From Azolla caroliniana (Eukaryota; Polypodiophyta): a DNA stretch of 64,000 nt. Made by a program: the position numbers and the translations under genes. This document shows, one piece after another, positions 53,976-64,000 of the stretch; positions within the stretch are counted from its first letter, which is position 1, and every line of letters begins with the position of its first letter. The stretch spans positions 3,534,001 through 3,598,000 of the forward strand of contig JBHGNT010000022.1 in assembly GCA_043228905.1 (NCBI GenBank), read 5' to 3'. The notes under the pieces were generated by a model. It worked only from the letters and a program-made list of their open reading frames with translations. It was not told the DNA's origin and made no database searches.

Positions 53976-54600
53976 TGTGCAAGGACGCACACGGAAATGT
54001 AAAAGCACATGTAGATAACATAGGACTAGTAAGTACTAGGTAGTAGGATTGAATGAGTACTTTTAGTCCCACACGCATAGAGAATAAGGATAATATCCGA
54101 TGGAGTAAACCGGGGGAAATCTCTACCCAAAAAGGGATGGCTTTATGGCGATGTAACGACCTCCCCTTGCTCTATAAAAGGGGAGGTGTGAGATTGTTTG
54201 ATGGATGGATGTTTTGGAAGGACGAAGTGTTGCCAGACCGAGCTCTGCAGACTTTGGCCTTCCTGATCTTTGTTCCTATTGTCGTGTTGTGAGACCTCCA
54301 TCATGTCTTCATGTTTTGAGATCTCTTTGTGCTGGTAGCTCGTATGCACCCAATCGGAGGCCTGCTACTGTGTGTGTGTGTGTTAGGAGCTCGAAGCTCT
54401 ATTTACTGGCCGCGCCTGGGTGTACTTTTTCTTGTTCTCTATTCATTGTTAGTATTTCGCTGAATCTCTTTTGGTACTCGAATATTTCCGAGCTGTTTTC
54501 GTTTGTCGCGTGCTCTTGTTCTTATCTCCGTTCTGTTTCTTTGGTGTGCGCATGCCCGTGTCTGTGAGCCCATGAGCTCATCAATGTTATCCGGCGTACG
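53976..54600 (+). mobile_element. Probable 3' LTR of Gypsy G
   Basis: A purine-rich tract (ATGAACGGGGG) is followed by TGTGCAAGGACGCAC. A TATA box TATAAAAG at 54172-54179 lies in a CTCCCCTTGCTC context. The 3' limit is unclear; no second copy lies in the window to compare with, so the boundary is a guess. Confidence 0.45.
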
Positions 54601-55260
54601 GTCTGGGACAATACATATCCCCGAGCCGTGCGCTCACCATTCCAGATTGGATGCGCGTCCGAAAGCCGAACCGGCAGAGGTATCTGGACATCGGTCCGGA
54701 CCACGCTTCTTTTGTCGCTGGCTCCTCGGATAGAGACCCTGGTGATCCAACCCCGTTCCGACTTGTAGTTGCAGATCACTGTGACAACGTCCCGACCGTC
54801 TTACGGATGACTAAGGGTGTGGTGCGTAGTGCAGGCGTAAGCGTGGGGACTATGGAGGTTGGGGAGACAGTTACAACTAACTCGTTACACTATTCTATAC
54901 GGTGCGTATACTTGACATAGAAACAACTCAACATAGATTAATTACGCGAAGCACGTGACGTAGAGAACACTGGAAGTTGGGCAAAACAGAAACTATATTC
55001 AAAACAAAAACACTGGAATACAATAATTCTACGCTCTTTTACAAGTTTTCCATGCCCTTTATATATTGGGTCATGGTCAGTTACGCTTGGCGCGTGAACT
55101 GTTACATGCGTTCATAACTCTCTATTCATTCCTATGGATGGCACCGTTTCCTAATGATTATGCTACGGCCCGTAACCATCCCTGCGTCTTTCCTTTCCTT
55201 CGCCTTTTCCCACATGACCGACCAAGGTGGCCAACACATGGCACGCTTGTGGGATAGTGT
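54600..55260. other. Unassigned sequence
   Basis: No credible reading frame is seen. A TATA-like CTTTATATATTGG at about 55057-55070 stands in ordinary sequence. The stretch could be more LTR or flanking DNA. Confidence 0.3.
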
Positions 55261-55264
55261 TGGC

Positions 55265-55570
55265 ACGGTCGGACCCACTCGTCGTCAAAAATGTTTATGA
55301 TGTTCGGCTATTGACGGTCGGTGTTGGTAGTCGTGATGGGGTTTATCAGAGGTTGCGTTGTAGGCCTGGCATCGATAGGCCCGGTCGCTTCTATGGGTGC
55401 GGGATCAGGGAGTCCGCTGGGTTCCGTTGACAATCTTTTTCAAAATGTTTTGCAAGGTTTTATTCGTCGACTCTGCGAGTCCATTCATCTTTGGGTAGTA
55501 CGTGGTTCTCTTTTTGTGCACTATGGTGTAATGGTGGGTGAGCCCTTGAATAACCGCGTTGAGAAAGTGG
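55265..55570 (-). pseudogene. Gypsy integrase fragment (minus strand)
   Basis: The minus strand reads HKKRTTYYPKMNGLAESTNK then TLQNILKKIVN, the segment around the catalytic Glu of gypsy integrases (NGLAESTNK). It is about 100 codons long and decays at both ends. It differs from the other gypsy integrases in the window. Confidence 0.7.
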
Positions 55571-55574
55571 CCAA

Positions 55575-55920
55575 ATAAATGTTTTCCAAAGTTGTTGTAG
55601 AGGTTTCCTGGTTGTGTTTCATATTCCTAATTATCATTTTATCCTCAACGTGTAGACATCATCCCTAATGATCATTTTGTTTTAGAAGTTATCATTTTAT
55701 CCTAAAGAACTATACCCAATCAAGAATGATCGATTTGGACTAAAAGTTATGATTTTATCCTCAGGATATATACCCAATTGTATATGTTCATGACTTAATA
55801 TTGCTAAATAGCTTACCTTTTTTTTTTAATTTTTCTATTTGAAGTAAACCCAATCACAAATGATCATTTTGATCTATAAATGATCAATTTATTCTCAAGA
55901 CATATGCCCAATCATGAATG
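55575..55920 (+). repeat. AT-rich repeat, copy A (left half)
   Basis: It begins TTTTCCAAAGTTGTTGTAGA and ends CCCAATCATGAATG, and is about 90% like 60735-61073. Internally it is built of worn units of about 63 bases containing CCCAATCATGAATGATC and TTATCCTCA. Confidence 0.85.
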
Positions 55921-56280
55921 TGTTGACATATTTCAGTAGTGATGTGTGTGAACACACTTAGGATAGTGATGTGTGTGAACACACTTAGGACAGTGATGTG
56001 TGAACACACTTAGGACAATTTTTTCCCTCGTTAGGAGGTTATTCCCTCCTGTTTATATATACTCTCATAACCCTAAAGTGGGTAAGCTTTTTGGGATTCA
56101 AAGCAAGAACCCAACAATGGGATTTGCTTCCTTGATTCTTCCAAGACATTCCCACAAAACCCCTCAGAAATCAGATTTGCTTCCCTTTTCTCTTTGCTTG
56201 TTCATCTTTCAAGTCAAAGAGGTACGTTATTCCCTTTTACTCATTCAACAGTCCATTTTTTACATCAAAATATGTTCAGT
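55921..56280 (+). repeat. Leader of the plus-strand copia, with three 27-29-bp repeats
   Basis: AGTGATGTGTGTGAACACAC repeats at 55938, 55965 and (two bases shorter) 55994. Each unit has the inverted repeat GTGTGTGAACACAC. The leader may start with an LTR end (TGTTGACATATTTC), but no primer site follows. Confidence 0.7.
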
Positions 56281-56282
56281 CC

Positions 56283-59200
56283 ATGGCCATGGCCGAGAGC
56301 AATGATGTATTTCGGATGCTTTTTGTTGAGGATAAACTGGATGGAACAAATTACCCCCTCTGGGCTTATATGATGCGCCATGTATTAGTAGCAAAGGGGT
56401 TGTGGAATGTGGTTCAAGGGGCTGAAAACATCCTGCTGTTGAGAACACAAATGCTGATGGTACTGATTTTGTCAAGGATGTTGATCATCCTGCTCATGCC
56501 CATGCTACAGTTTCTGTTGTACCAATTGCAAAGCAACTTCGTTCGGATGGCAGAGATGCTCAGGCACATGCTTTGATAGCTTTGTCTGTGAAACGTGCCA
56601 GTATTCCCCATATTCGCTCTTGCAAGACAACAAAGGATGCTTGAGATACTCTTACCACTTTGTACCAACCAAGAACTGAAGCTCGTGTTGCTTATCTCCG
56701 AAAACAATTGGAGAGCAAGAAAATGAATGAAGGTGATTCTATAGACAATTTTCTTACAAAAATCAAAGATTTAAAGGCACAATTAATTTTTGTTGATGAA
56801 ATGATACTTGATAGTTCACTTGTGTAGACCGTTCTAAATGGTCTTCCTAATTCATATCAGAGTTTTTCTTTGACTCTTCGTTTAATGATGAAAGGTAGTC
56901 CCAATGCCTTATCATTTGAGGAGCTACTCTCTGTTTTGTTACAGGAAGATTAGTCTAGGCAAAACAGGTCTATTATGCGTGTTGTAGATCAAGCTTTCCT
57001 AGCTAGTCAGAAGGGCAAAGGTAAATTGAACTCTTCTGCTAGCAAGCAGAGATTTGCTAATAATTCACAAGTAAATGAAAAAAAACAAGAGCAGAAACAA
57101 ATACTGTTTTGCAAATATTGTAAAGGAATTGATCATATTATGAAGAACTATCAAAAATTGGCTACAAAAGAGGCAAAGAAAAAGGAGGCAGGACTCGTTA
57201 TTGCAGAAGTCTCTGCACCAAAAACAGAGTCTGCAAATCTTGTGCAGAATGAAGAATGGGCATTTACTACTGTTTGCAGTTTTGAACCATCTTCACTTCA
57301 ACAATGTATATCTATTGTACAATCAGATGTTTGGTACTTCGACAGTGGGGCAACCAATCATATTACCTCGCAACACAATTTCTTCACTTCATTGGAGCCT
57401 GCCCGCCCCTACAGGGAATACTGTCACATGTGCCAACAACTCATCTTATCCAGTTATGGGTGTTGGTAAGATCATTTTGACTATTGTTGATGGTAGTCCT
57501 TTCATCTTGTCAGATGCTTTGTTTGTGCCAGGGATCAAGAAAAATCTGTTGTCAATTTCAGCATTAGCCAGGGTTGGCTTGGTTGTTAAATTTGTTGATG
57601 ACAGGTGTACGGTTCATGATCTGTCCAATGGGGTTGTTATTATTGCTTCTGGCATTTTATGTTGTGGTCTGTATAAGCTCGTAGATTATGAACGATCTAT
57701 AAATGATTTAACATGTGCAAAGATTTGGCATGCACGCTTTGGTCATCTGAATTTTGCAAGTTTGCTTCGCTTGTAGAAATCTGAAATGGTGTCCTCCTTG
57801 CCCAAACTTGAGGCACCTCGAAAGCATGTTTGTGAAGGCTGTATTTTGGGCAAAATGCAACGTTCATCCTTTCCAAAAGATGGTTCAGTTAGAGCTTCAC
57901 AGAAATTGCAGCTTGTTCATTGCGATGTCTGTGGATCTATGCAGACACATTCTCTTGGGAACTATCTTTATTTTGTGACTTTCATTGATGACTTGTCTAG
58001 GCATGCATGGGTATATCAATTGAAAGCAAAGTCCTAAGTGTTTCTATGCTTCACTTTCTAGCTTTGGCTGAGAATTTGTCAGCATGTAAAATGGGCACCC
58101 TCCGTTTTGATTGAGGGGGGGAGTATATGTCTTCTTAGTTTAATGCATTTTTGGCTGAACGTGGGATAAAACATCAGTGTACAGTGCCATATACATCTCA
58201 ACAAAATGGAGTTGCTAAAAGAAAGAACAGGTCACTCATGGAAATGGCGAGGTGTATGGTCAAAACTCAAACCTGACCACATAGTTTCTAGCTTGAGGAT
58301 GTCATGTGTACAACATATGTACTCAACAGGTGTCCTACTAAAGCACTGCACTCTATCACTCCATATGAAGCTTGGCATGGCCAAAAGCCATCTATTGCTC
58401 ATCTACATGTTTTTGGTTTTTTGGCATATGCATTAGTGCCTAAATAACAACGCAAAAGATTGGATGATAAAGCAGTGAAATGTATTTTTGTAGGATACAG
58501 TTTTGAAAGTAAAGGCTATCATATGTATCATCCACAATCTAAATGCATTTTGGTTAGCCATGATGTTGTTTTTGTGGAGGATGCAATTCACTTCTTTCAT
58601 GTACGAAGGAGACATCAGTTAGCTCCAGAGATGTGTATGACACTTTGTTGCCTCTGTTTACAAGTGGACAGTTAAGTGTTGGCCCACTTGAGGCACCTTC
58701 ACAGCCTTTGGAAGCTACTCATAATGATGCAGATCATTCCATTTCTGATGCAGATCATTCCATTTCTGATGCAGATCATTCCATTTCTAATGCAGATCAT
58801 TCTATTTCTGATGCAGAATTACATGATGGACTTATTAATGAGAGGGCTGATATAGAGGAGGTAAAGACTGTGCCTAAATAGCTGTTGCAGACTTTGCAAG
58901 ACAGTAAATTGGATTTTCCTTTGTCATATCGTACTTGTTCAAGCTATCATAGTGCTTCTTTTGCATCAGATTGTTATGCTATGGTTGCCTCTGGTCTTTG
59001 TGATGAGAATGAGCCTGTTTCTTTTGATGAAGCACAAAATTCAGAAAATTGGATGGCTGCTATGCAATCAGAATATGATGCTATTATGAAGACTGGTACA
59101 TGGTCTTTATGTGACTTGCCTCCTGGCAAGAAGGCTATTGGCACTAAGTGGGTATATAAGCTAAAGCGTAAACATGATGGAACAATTGACATGTATAAGG

Positions 59201-60530
59201 CTAGGCTTGTTACGAAAGGTTATGCCCAAGAAAATGCATTGATTTTGATGAGACCTTTGTGCTCACCTGCCATATGACTACTGTTCGTAGCATCTGTGCA
59301 ATTGCAGCTCATTGTGGTTGGAATGTACATCAGTTGGACATTAAAACAATATTTCTAAATGGTGATCTTCATGAGGAACTGTATGTATCCCAGCCCTGAG
59401 GTTTTTGTGTAGAAAGGGCATGAACACAAAGTGTGCAAATTGAGAAAGGCATTATATGGCTTGAAGCAAGCACCACGTTCTTCGTATGAAAAGATACATG
59501 CCTATTTGATTACATTTGGGTTTGATAATAATCCAACTGAAAGCACCATATGTTAAGTGTGTTGATGATGTATTTCTGATCATGGTTGTGTATGTTGATG
59601 ATATGTTGCTCACTGGTCCCAATGAGAAGCATATTGCTGACTTTAGGGCTGATTTGCATGCCTCTTTTGAGATGTCAGATTTTGGGCATTTGCATCATTA
59701 TTTGGGCATTCAATTTATGCAAGTTGATGGTGGAATAGCTTTGTGTCAATGAAATACATTGACACATTATTGCAGCATTTTGGCCTTGAAGACTGTAAAC
59801 CTATTGCCACTCCCATGGGGACAGGTTTACGTTTGAGCCTTCATGATGCTGGAGATGCATTTCATGATGTTCTCTATCAGTAAGCAGTTGGATGCTTGAT
59901 TTACTTATGCATAAGTCGACCTGATATTTAGTTTGTTGTCTCTCAAATGATCAGGTTTATGCATTGCCCATGAGTTAAGCATTGGCAGGCAGTTACGCGC
60001 ATCTTTCGCTACTTGGGTGGTACCCGGTCACTTGGGTTGTTTTATCCAAAGAGGGGAACACTACCGCCTGATCTGCATGCTTTTTCTAACTCTGATTGGG
60101 TTGGTTCTTATGACACTCGTGTGTCCACAAGTGGTTTTTGCTTCATGCTTTGTAGCTCATGCATATCTTGGTTGAGCAAGAAGCAACCTACTGTGGCCAC
60201 TTCTAGTTGTGAGGCTGAGTATAGGGCAACTTTCACAACTACAGTTGAGTGTGCGTGGCTCAGATACCTTTTAGCTGATTTGGGTGTTGGTCAGTCTTCT
60301 GCCACCACCATCTTCGTTGACAGTCAAAGCACAATGGCAGTTGCGAGGAACCCTGTGTTCCATGCTTGCACTAAGCACATATGTCAGGGAAAGGTTCTCC
60401 GCCGGAGAGATCAGTTTGGCTTATGTGCCCATGCAAGAGAACAATGCAGACCTCTTCACAAAGGCTCTGCCTAGGGAGATGTTTGAAGCTTTCCGCAAAG
60501 CTTTAGGCCTACCTCCATTTGTGGATTGAT
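56283..60530 (+). pseudogene. Copia gag-pol, nearly full length but decayed, without LTRs
   Basis: Gag starts near 56283 (MAMAESNDVFRMLFVEDKLD). It includes the worn knuckle CKYCKGIDHIMKNY (about 57108-57149, last Cys lost) and the protease WYFDSGATNHIT (57333). Next come GAG-pre-integrase IWHARFGHLNF, integrase CEGCILGKMQ and LVHCDVCGSMQ, VAKRKNRSLMEMARC (the usual Glu is Lys), and a 21-bp repeat array at 58726-58809. RT has GTKWVYKLKRKHDGTIDMYK and VYVDDMLLTGP. RNase H includes SNSDWVGSYDTRVSTSGFC and ends ADLFTKALPREMFEA with a TGA at 60528. About ten stops or shifts are spread along it. No LTR, primer site or polypurine tract was recognised. Confidence 0.9.
58726..58809 (+). repeat. Four in-frame 21-bp repeats in copia pol
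   Basis: GATGCAGATCATTCCATTTC (plus one base) recurs four times, encoding DADHSIS, DADHSIS, DADHSIS, NADHSIS in the integrase-RT linker. Confidence 0.95.
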
Positions 60531-60734
60531 CTTTATCCACATAGCTTGGTACTTGCATAGCCATGAGTGCTAGCTCCTTGTTCGAATCCGATTCGTTTGA
60601 ATCGAAGTACTCCGAAGACCGAACCAGAACAACTTTTCAACTTTTTGACACATACAATGTTTCCTTTTCACAATTTCAAAACTATACGAAAACGTTATAT
60701 ATTTATGTGACATGAATGAATAAATAAATCTTTC
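60531..60734. other. Join between copia and repeat copy B
   Basis: Bases 60531-60640 include the partial dyad AATCCGATTCGTTTGAATCG. From about 60648 the sequence matches 61533-61577 (CATACAATGTTTCCTTTTCA), so it already belongs to the repeat family and not to copia. Confidence 0.5.
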
Positions 60735-61375
60735 CCAAAATTGTTGTAGAGGTTTCCTGTTTGTGTTTCCAATTCCTAATTATCATTTTATCCTCAACGT
60801 GTAGACATCATCCCTAATCATCGTTTCAATTTAGAAGTTACCATTTTATCCTAAAGAAGTATATACCCAATCAAGAATGATCGATTTGGACTAAAAGTTA
60901 TGATTTTATCCTCAGGATATATACCCAATCGTGAATGTTCAAGACTTAATATGGCTAAGTAGCTTACCTTTTGTTTTTAATTTTTCTATTTGAAGTAAAC
61001 CCAATCACGAACGATGATTTTGATCTATAAGTGATCAATTTATTCTCAAGAAATATGCCCAATCATGAATGATCATTTTTCTTTTTGAAGTTATTAACTT
61101 ATTATCAACAAGTATACCAAATCATGAATGACCATTTTGGTTTCCTTTATTCAATTTGAAGTTATCACTTTTTATTAGAAGGAAAACCAATAATTGAAGA
61201 TCATTTTATATGAGAAGACATAAATTTAATCTCAATTTTAGCCAATCTTGAAGGATAAGTTTGGATTACAAGTTACAATTTTATCCTAAAGGACTATAGC
61301 CAATCGACAATTATTTCGCCTTAATATGCCGAACCATACATACTTTGGTTTAAATTTTTGTAGTTGTTGTCAACA
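60735..61375 (+). repeat. AT-rich repeat, copy B (complete)
   Basis: Its left half matches 55575-55920 and its right half (61120-61375) matches 63325-63565. It is built of about eight or nine worn units containing CCAATCATGAATGATCATTT and TTATCCTCAA. Confidence 0.85.
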
Positions 61376-61434
61376 AAGTTTATGGTTATTCGAATGATAA
61401 AGTCGTTAGAGAGTTGACAAAGACTAGTTCATTG

Positions 61435-61508
61435 TGGCCAATGGAGTTTTCGAACTTGAGACCTTTACGTTATTAGCACGACGCTCTAACGAACTAAGCT
61501 AATTAGCC
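61435..61508 (-). pseudogene. tRNA-Ile(AAU)-like pseudogene, copy 1
   Basis: The minus strand has GTTAGAGCGTCGTGCTAATA with the anticodon loop CTAATAA (anticodon AAU), a D-arm-like GCTTAG...GAGC and a B-box-like stretch AAGTTCGAAAAC. The acceptor stem is GGCTAAT against ATTGGCC, with one mismatch. The anticodon and T stems have mismatches, so it is not expected to give a normal tRNA. Confidence 0.65.
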
Positions 61509-61606
61509 ATGGCTACTTTATATATAACCTACGCATATAATGTTTCCTTTTCACATTTTGAAACTATATGAAGTTGTTAGAGAGCTGACGAAGACTAGTT
61601 CATTGT

Positions 61607-61680
61607 GGCCAATGGAGTTTTCGAACCTGAGACCTTTACGTTATTAGCACGACGCTCTAACGAACTAAGCTAATTGGCCA
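61607..61680 (-). pseudogene. tRNA-Ile(AAU)-like pseudogene, copy 2
   Basis: 74 bases, almost the same as copy 1, in a 172-bp tandem duplication. Here the acceptor stem is perfect (GGCCAAT with ATTGGCC) and the B-box-like stretch is AGGTTCGAAAAC. The T stem and anticodon stem remain poorly paired. Confidence 0.65.
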
Positions 61681-61752
61681 TGCCTATTTTATATATTTCC
61701 AAGCCTACACATACAATGTTTCCCAAACTTGTTGTAGAGGTTTCTTGTTTAT

Positions 61753-61906
61753 GTTTGGAAACACCAGGCTATTTTTGTAAATAGTTGAAAGGGCACTTGA
61801 CCTAGCGTAGTTGGTATTGAAACCAACCCTTTGTAACTTAGTTGTTGTTGGAAAGAATGTACAGTTTCTTGTTCGATCTCTCTCTCTCTCTCTCTTGATT
61901 CTTTAC
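61753..61906 (+). mobile_element. Short copia LTR
   Basis: It starts near TGTTTGGAAACACCAGG and ends GATTCTTTACA, directly before TGGTATCAGAGGG (61907). A (TC)n tract lies at 61877-61897. At about 154 bp it is short for copia and may be truncated at its left end. Confidence 0.6.
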
Positions 61907-61919
61907 ATGGTATCAGAGG
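61907..61919 (+). other. Primer binding site (tRNA-Met)
   Basis: TGGTATCAGAGGG follows the LTR directly. Confidence 0.85.
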
Positions 61920-62013
61920 GTGTCGTTATCTGATCAAACACACTCAACTGTGTTGTGCTCACAACACCGACGATCATCAGAACCGGTTCAAGAAACAGAG
62001 GAGAAATCAAAAT

Positions 62014-63322
62014 CATGAACATTAAAATAGGAAGCGTTTTTCCTACAAAGAAGCTAGATCGAACAAACTTCGCATCTTGGGAGTACAAGATGCATCAATA
62101 GCTTGTAGGACAAGGCTAGTGGAGGTATATTGAAGGTGCCCATGGAACGCAATCCAACCCAACACACGCCGACTACCCAACTTGGGAGCATGCATCGAGC
62201 CGTGTGTTGTACTGTCGTGCATCATGCGATCATCATCACATGCTCGTCTATATTCGAGAGTCGAAAACGGTGAAAGAGGCGAGGGGCAACCTCAAGAAGA
62301 TTTTTGTAGCCAACACGGTTGCACGTAAGCTCCAACTCTGACAAGAGCTAAATAGTATTCAACAAAGGGACATGTGAATCAGCACCTACACCTTGAAGAT
62401 CAAGGAGTTGTGTGATTCGCTCGGGTCGATTAATGTCGTTCTCGACGATGACAAAATGGTGCAAATATGCCTCAGAGGCATGGCACCTCGATTCAACACA
62501 ATAAGGTTGGTCGTTCTCGCGAGAGAGAATTCTCCCTCCTTCTTCGATCTTCAGTCAATATTGTTGGTCGAAGAAAATCATATTGGACCAAGGAACAACT
62601 CACATAATGGTCAGATGCTCTATTCGAACCTCGAAGGAGGAAGAGGACAAGGTTGAGGAAAAAGAGGCCGATTTGGACGAGGCCAACACAACCAAGAGCA
62701 ACCTTGTGAAGAGAACTTCTACTACCAACAAGACGCATCAAACACGCGAGGCGGAGAGTCCGGAAGAAAGGCGAACTAGCCTGCTTGACCAAGCAATCGT
62801 AACGGCCCGATCAAATGAGGGTACTATGGAAAACTCGACCACTACAAGGACGAGTGCCAAAAGAAGAAGCGAGACTCTCCTTCGACTAGTCTACAACTCA
62901 CGAATTATGCATTAAATTACCACTACGACGATCATATCGGAATGTTCATGATGAGGCACAAAGTGCACTCAATGTGTACAAAAGGCGAAACAAGCACCAC
63001 GCCCTCAAATAATGTATCATTCGTTGACTCAGGAGCATTCAATCATAGGACATCTCATGACGATTGGTTCTGAGAATAATGAAAGCCCAAATGGCTCGGA
63101 AATGTCAAACAGGCAATGACATGACTCATTCAATACGGCATATCGAGAACGTCCCATTCAGAAACAATGTCAAACAAACCTACCTCAAAAACGTCCTACA
63201 TGTCCCAAACATCACGAAAAACCTGGTCTCGGTTGGCCAGTTTGTAAAACAAGGCATGCAAGTACGATTCAACATTGACGGAAGCTTCATTGAGAAAGAC
63301 CATCGAGTTGTAGCTCAATCAT
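62014..63322 (+). pseudogene. Copia gag and protease start (family Z-like), truncated
   Basis: The ATG at 62014 opens MNIKIGSVFPTKKLDRTNFA. Gag continues through DYPTWEHASSRVLYC and LKIKELCDSLGSINVVLDDD, a worn knuckle (GYYGKLDHYKDECQ), and the protease VSFVDSGAFNHRTSHD (about 63021-63068). The last part reads YLKNVLHVPNITKNLVSVGQ and KDHRVVAQ. It stops at 63322, where repeat sequence resumes. Several stops and shifts are present. Confidence 0.85.
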
Positions 63323-63570
63323 GAATGATCATTTTTGTTTCCTTTATTCAATTCGAAGTTATCACTTTGTATTTGAAAGAAACCCAATCATGATGGATCA
63401 TTTTATATGAGAAGTCGTAAATTTGATCTCAATTATAGCCAATCTTGAAGGATAAGTCTGGATTACAACTTATAATTTTATTCTACATAAGTATAACTAA
63501 TTGACAACTATCTCGCCTTAATATGCCCAAGCATACATACTTTTGATTTAAAGTTTAGTCGTTGTTGTGA
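63315..63570 (+). repeat. AT-rich repeat, copy C (right half)
   Basis: It starts CAATCATGAATGATCATTTT and follows 61120-61375 closely (TTATATGAGAAG, TAGCCAATCTTGAAGGATAA). Confidence 0.85.
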
Positions 63571-64000
63571 AAGTGTTTTTAGAATTCAAGGTATTGAAGT
63601 CTACAAGAATATAAGGTATGGTGCGTTCACATCCGGAGGGCAAGATCACGAGCTAAGGTCTTGAGGATAAGTCAAACAAAAAGCAAGTCACGTGGAGAAA
63701 AGTAAAAGAAGAAAAAAGTGGGCACCAAAATGCAGTCTACAACGAATGCTCATAACTCTCTCGTTTGACACCCAAATATCACGTGTAAATATGGGTTAGA
63801 AAGCTTATAACGAGAGCTATCCGTAGCTTTTTAAAACTCTAAATTTGGAGCATGGATGAGGGAGATATGACGATTAGAAGATCATTGTGTCATAGCTAAG
63901 AATAGGAGATGGAAAAGCTCTAAAAAAGCGTGGAAAAGAAAGCAAGCGAAACTTATCTACTAGGGGAGAACTTCATATAAAGCAAGAAGAGTGAGGTGGT
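63571..64000. other. Unassigned sequence at the window edge
   Basis: No reading frame, LTR terminus or repeat match could be found here. Confidence 0.4.

Noticed and set aside
60707-60718. TGAATG at 60713 and at 55915 as a 6-bp target duplication of the plus-strand copia
   Set aside because: The sequence at 60648-60720 also occurs at 61533, so it belongs to the surrounding repeat family and not to the end of copia; the match is likely chance.

Overview
This window reads as a nuclear segment of an angiosperm genome. It holds one convincing host gene, split by introns, inside a dense, strongly nested accumulation of LTR retrotransposons. The plant assignment rests on four observations: a plant-type MACPF gene with seven coding exons, Ty1/copia elements primed by initiator tRNA-Met (TGGTATCAGAGC), chromodomain-bearing Ty3/gypsy elements, and tRNA-derived SINE-like sequences. 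I see no rRNA gene, no bacterial-type gene and no CRISPR array.

Layout. Positions 1-6770 are remnants: a minus-strand copia gag, the 3' end of a chromovirus with its LTR, a truncated minus-strand copia end, a decayed 700-codon coiled-coil ORF followed by a gypsy LTR, and a gypsy gag. Positions 7588-13200 hold the minus-strand MACPF gene with its 5' UTR, a 5' UTR intron and a TATA box, followed by a 54-bp minisatellite. A possible 3' gene fragment lies at 14264-14720. From 14895 to 26210 two plus-strand copia elements lie in series. The first was hit by a 6.9-kb chromovirus (16156-23089, perfect 5-bp target duplication GGATG). Positions 26211-31380 contain gag-only gypsy-type elements with a tRNA-Trp primer site; one ends in a 417-bp-arm palindrome made of inverted LTR ends.

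Positions 31880-54600 are one old plus-strand gypsy element broken apart by nested insertions. Its integrase reading frame stops at 37281 and resumes at 53585, across a 16.3-kb minus-strand copia complex. That complex contains a second copia (43896-52850, TSD CTTTC), which contains a chromovirus derivative (48372-52084, TSD ACCTC) whose two ends are both U3 termini in inverted orientation. Positions 55265-64000 hold a gypsy integrase fragment, an AT-rich repeat family present in three pieces, a nearly complete but decayed copia without recognisable LTRs, two tRNA-Ile(AAU)-like pseudogenes and a truncated copia.

Nearly all element ORFs carry stops or frameshifts, so the window is mostly a record of past insertion, LTR recombination and template switching. 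The observations most worth a second look are: the two elements with inverted U3 ends; perfect heat-shock elements just upstream of the TATA box in two LTRs of one chromovirus family; the regularly spaced dyads in the long leader of another chromovirus; the coiled-coil ORF; and the gag-only elements with an internally duplicated ORF.
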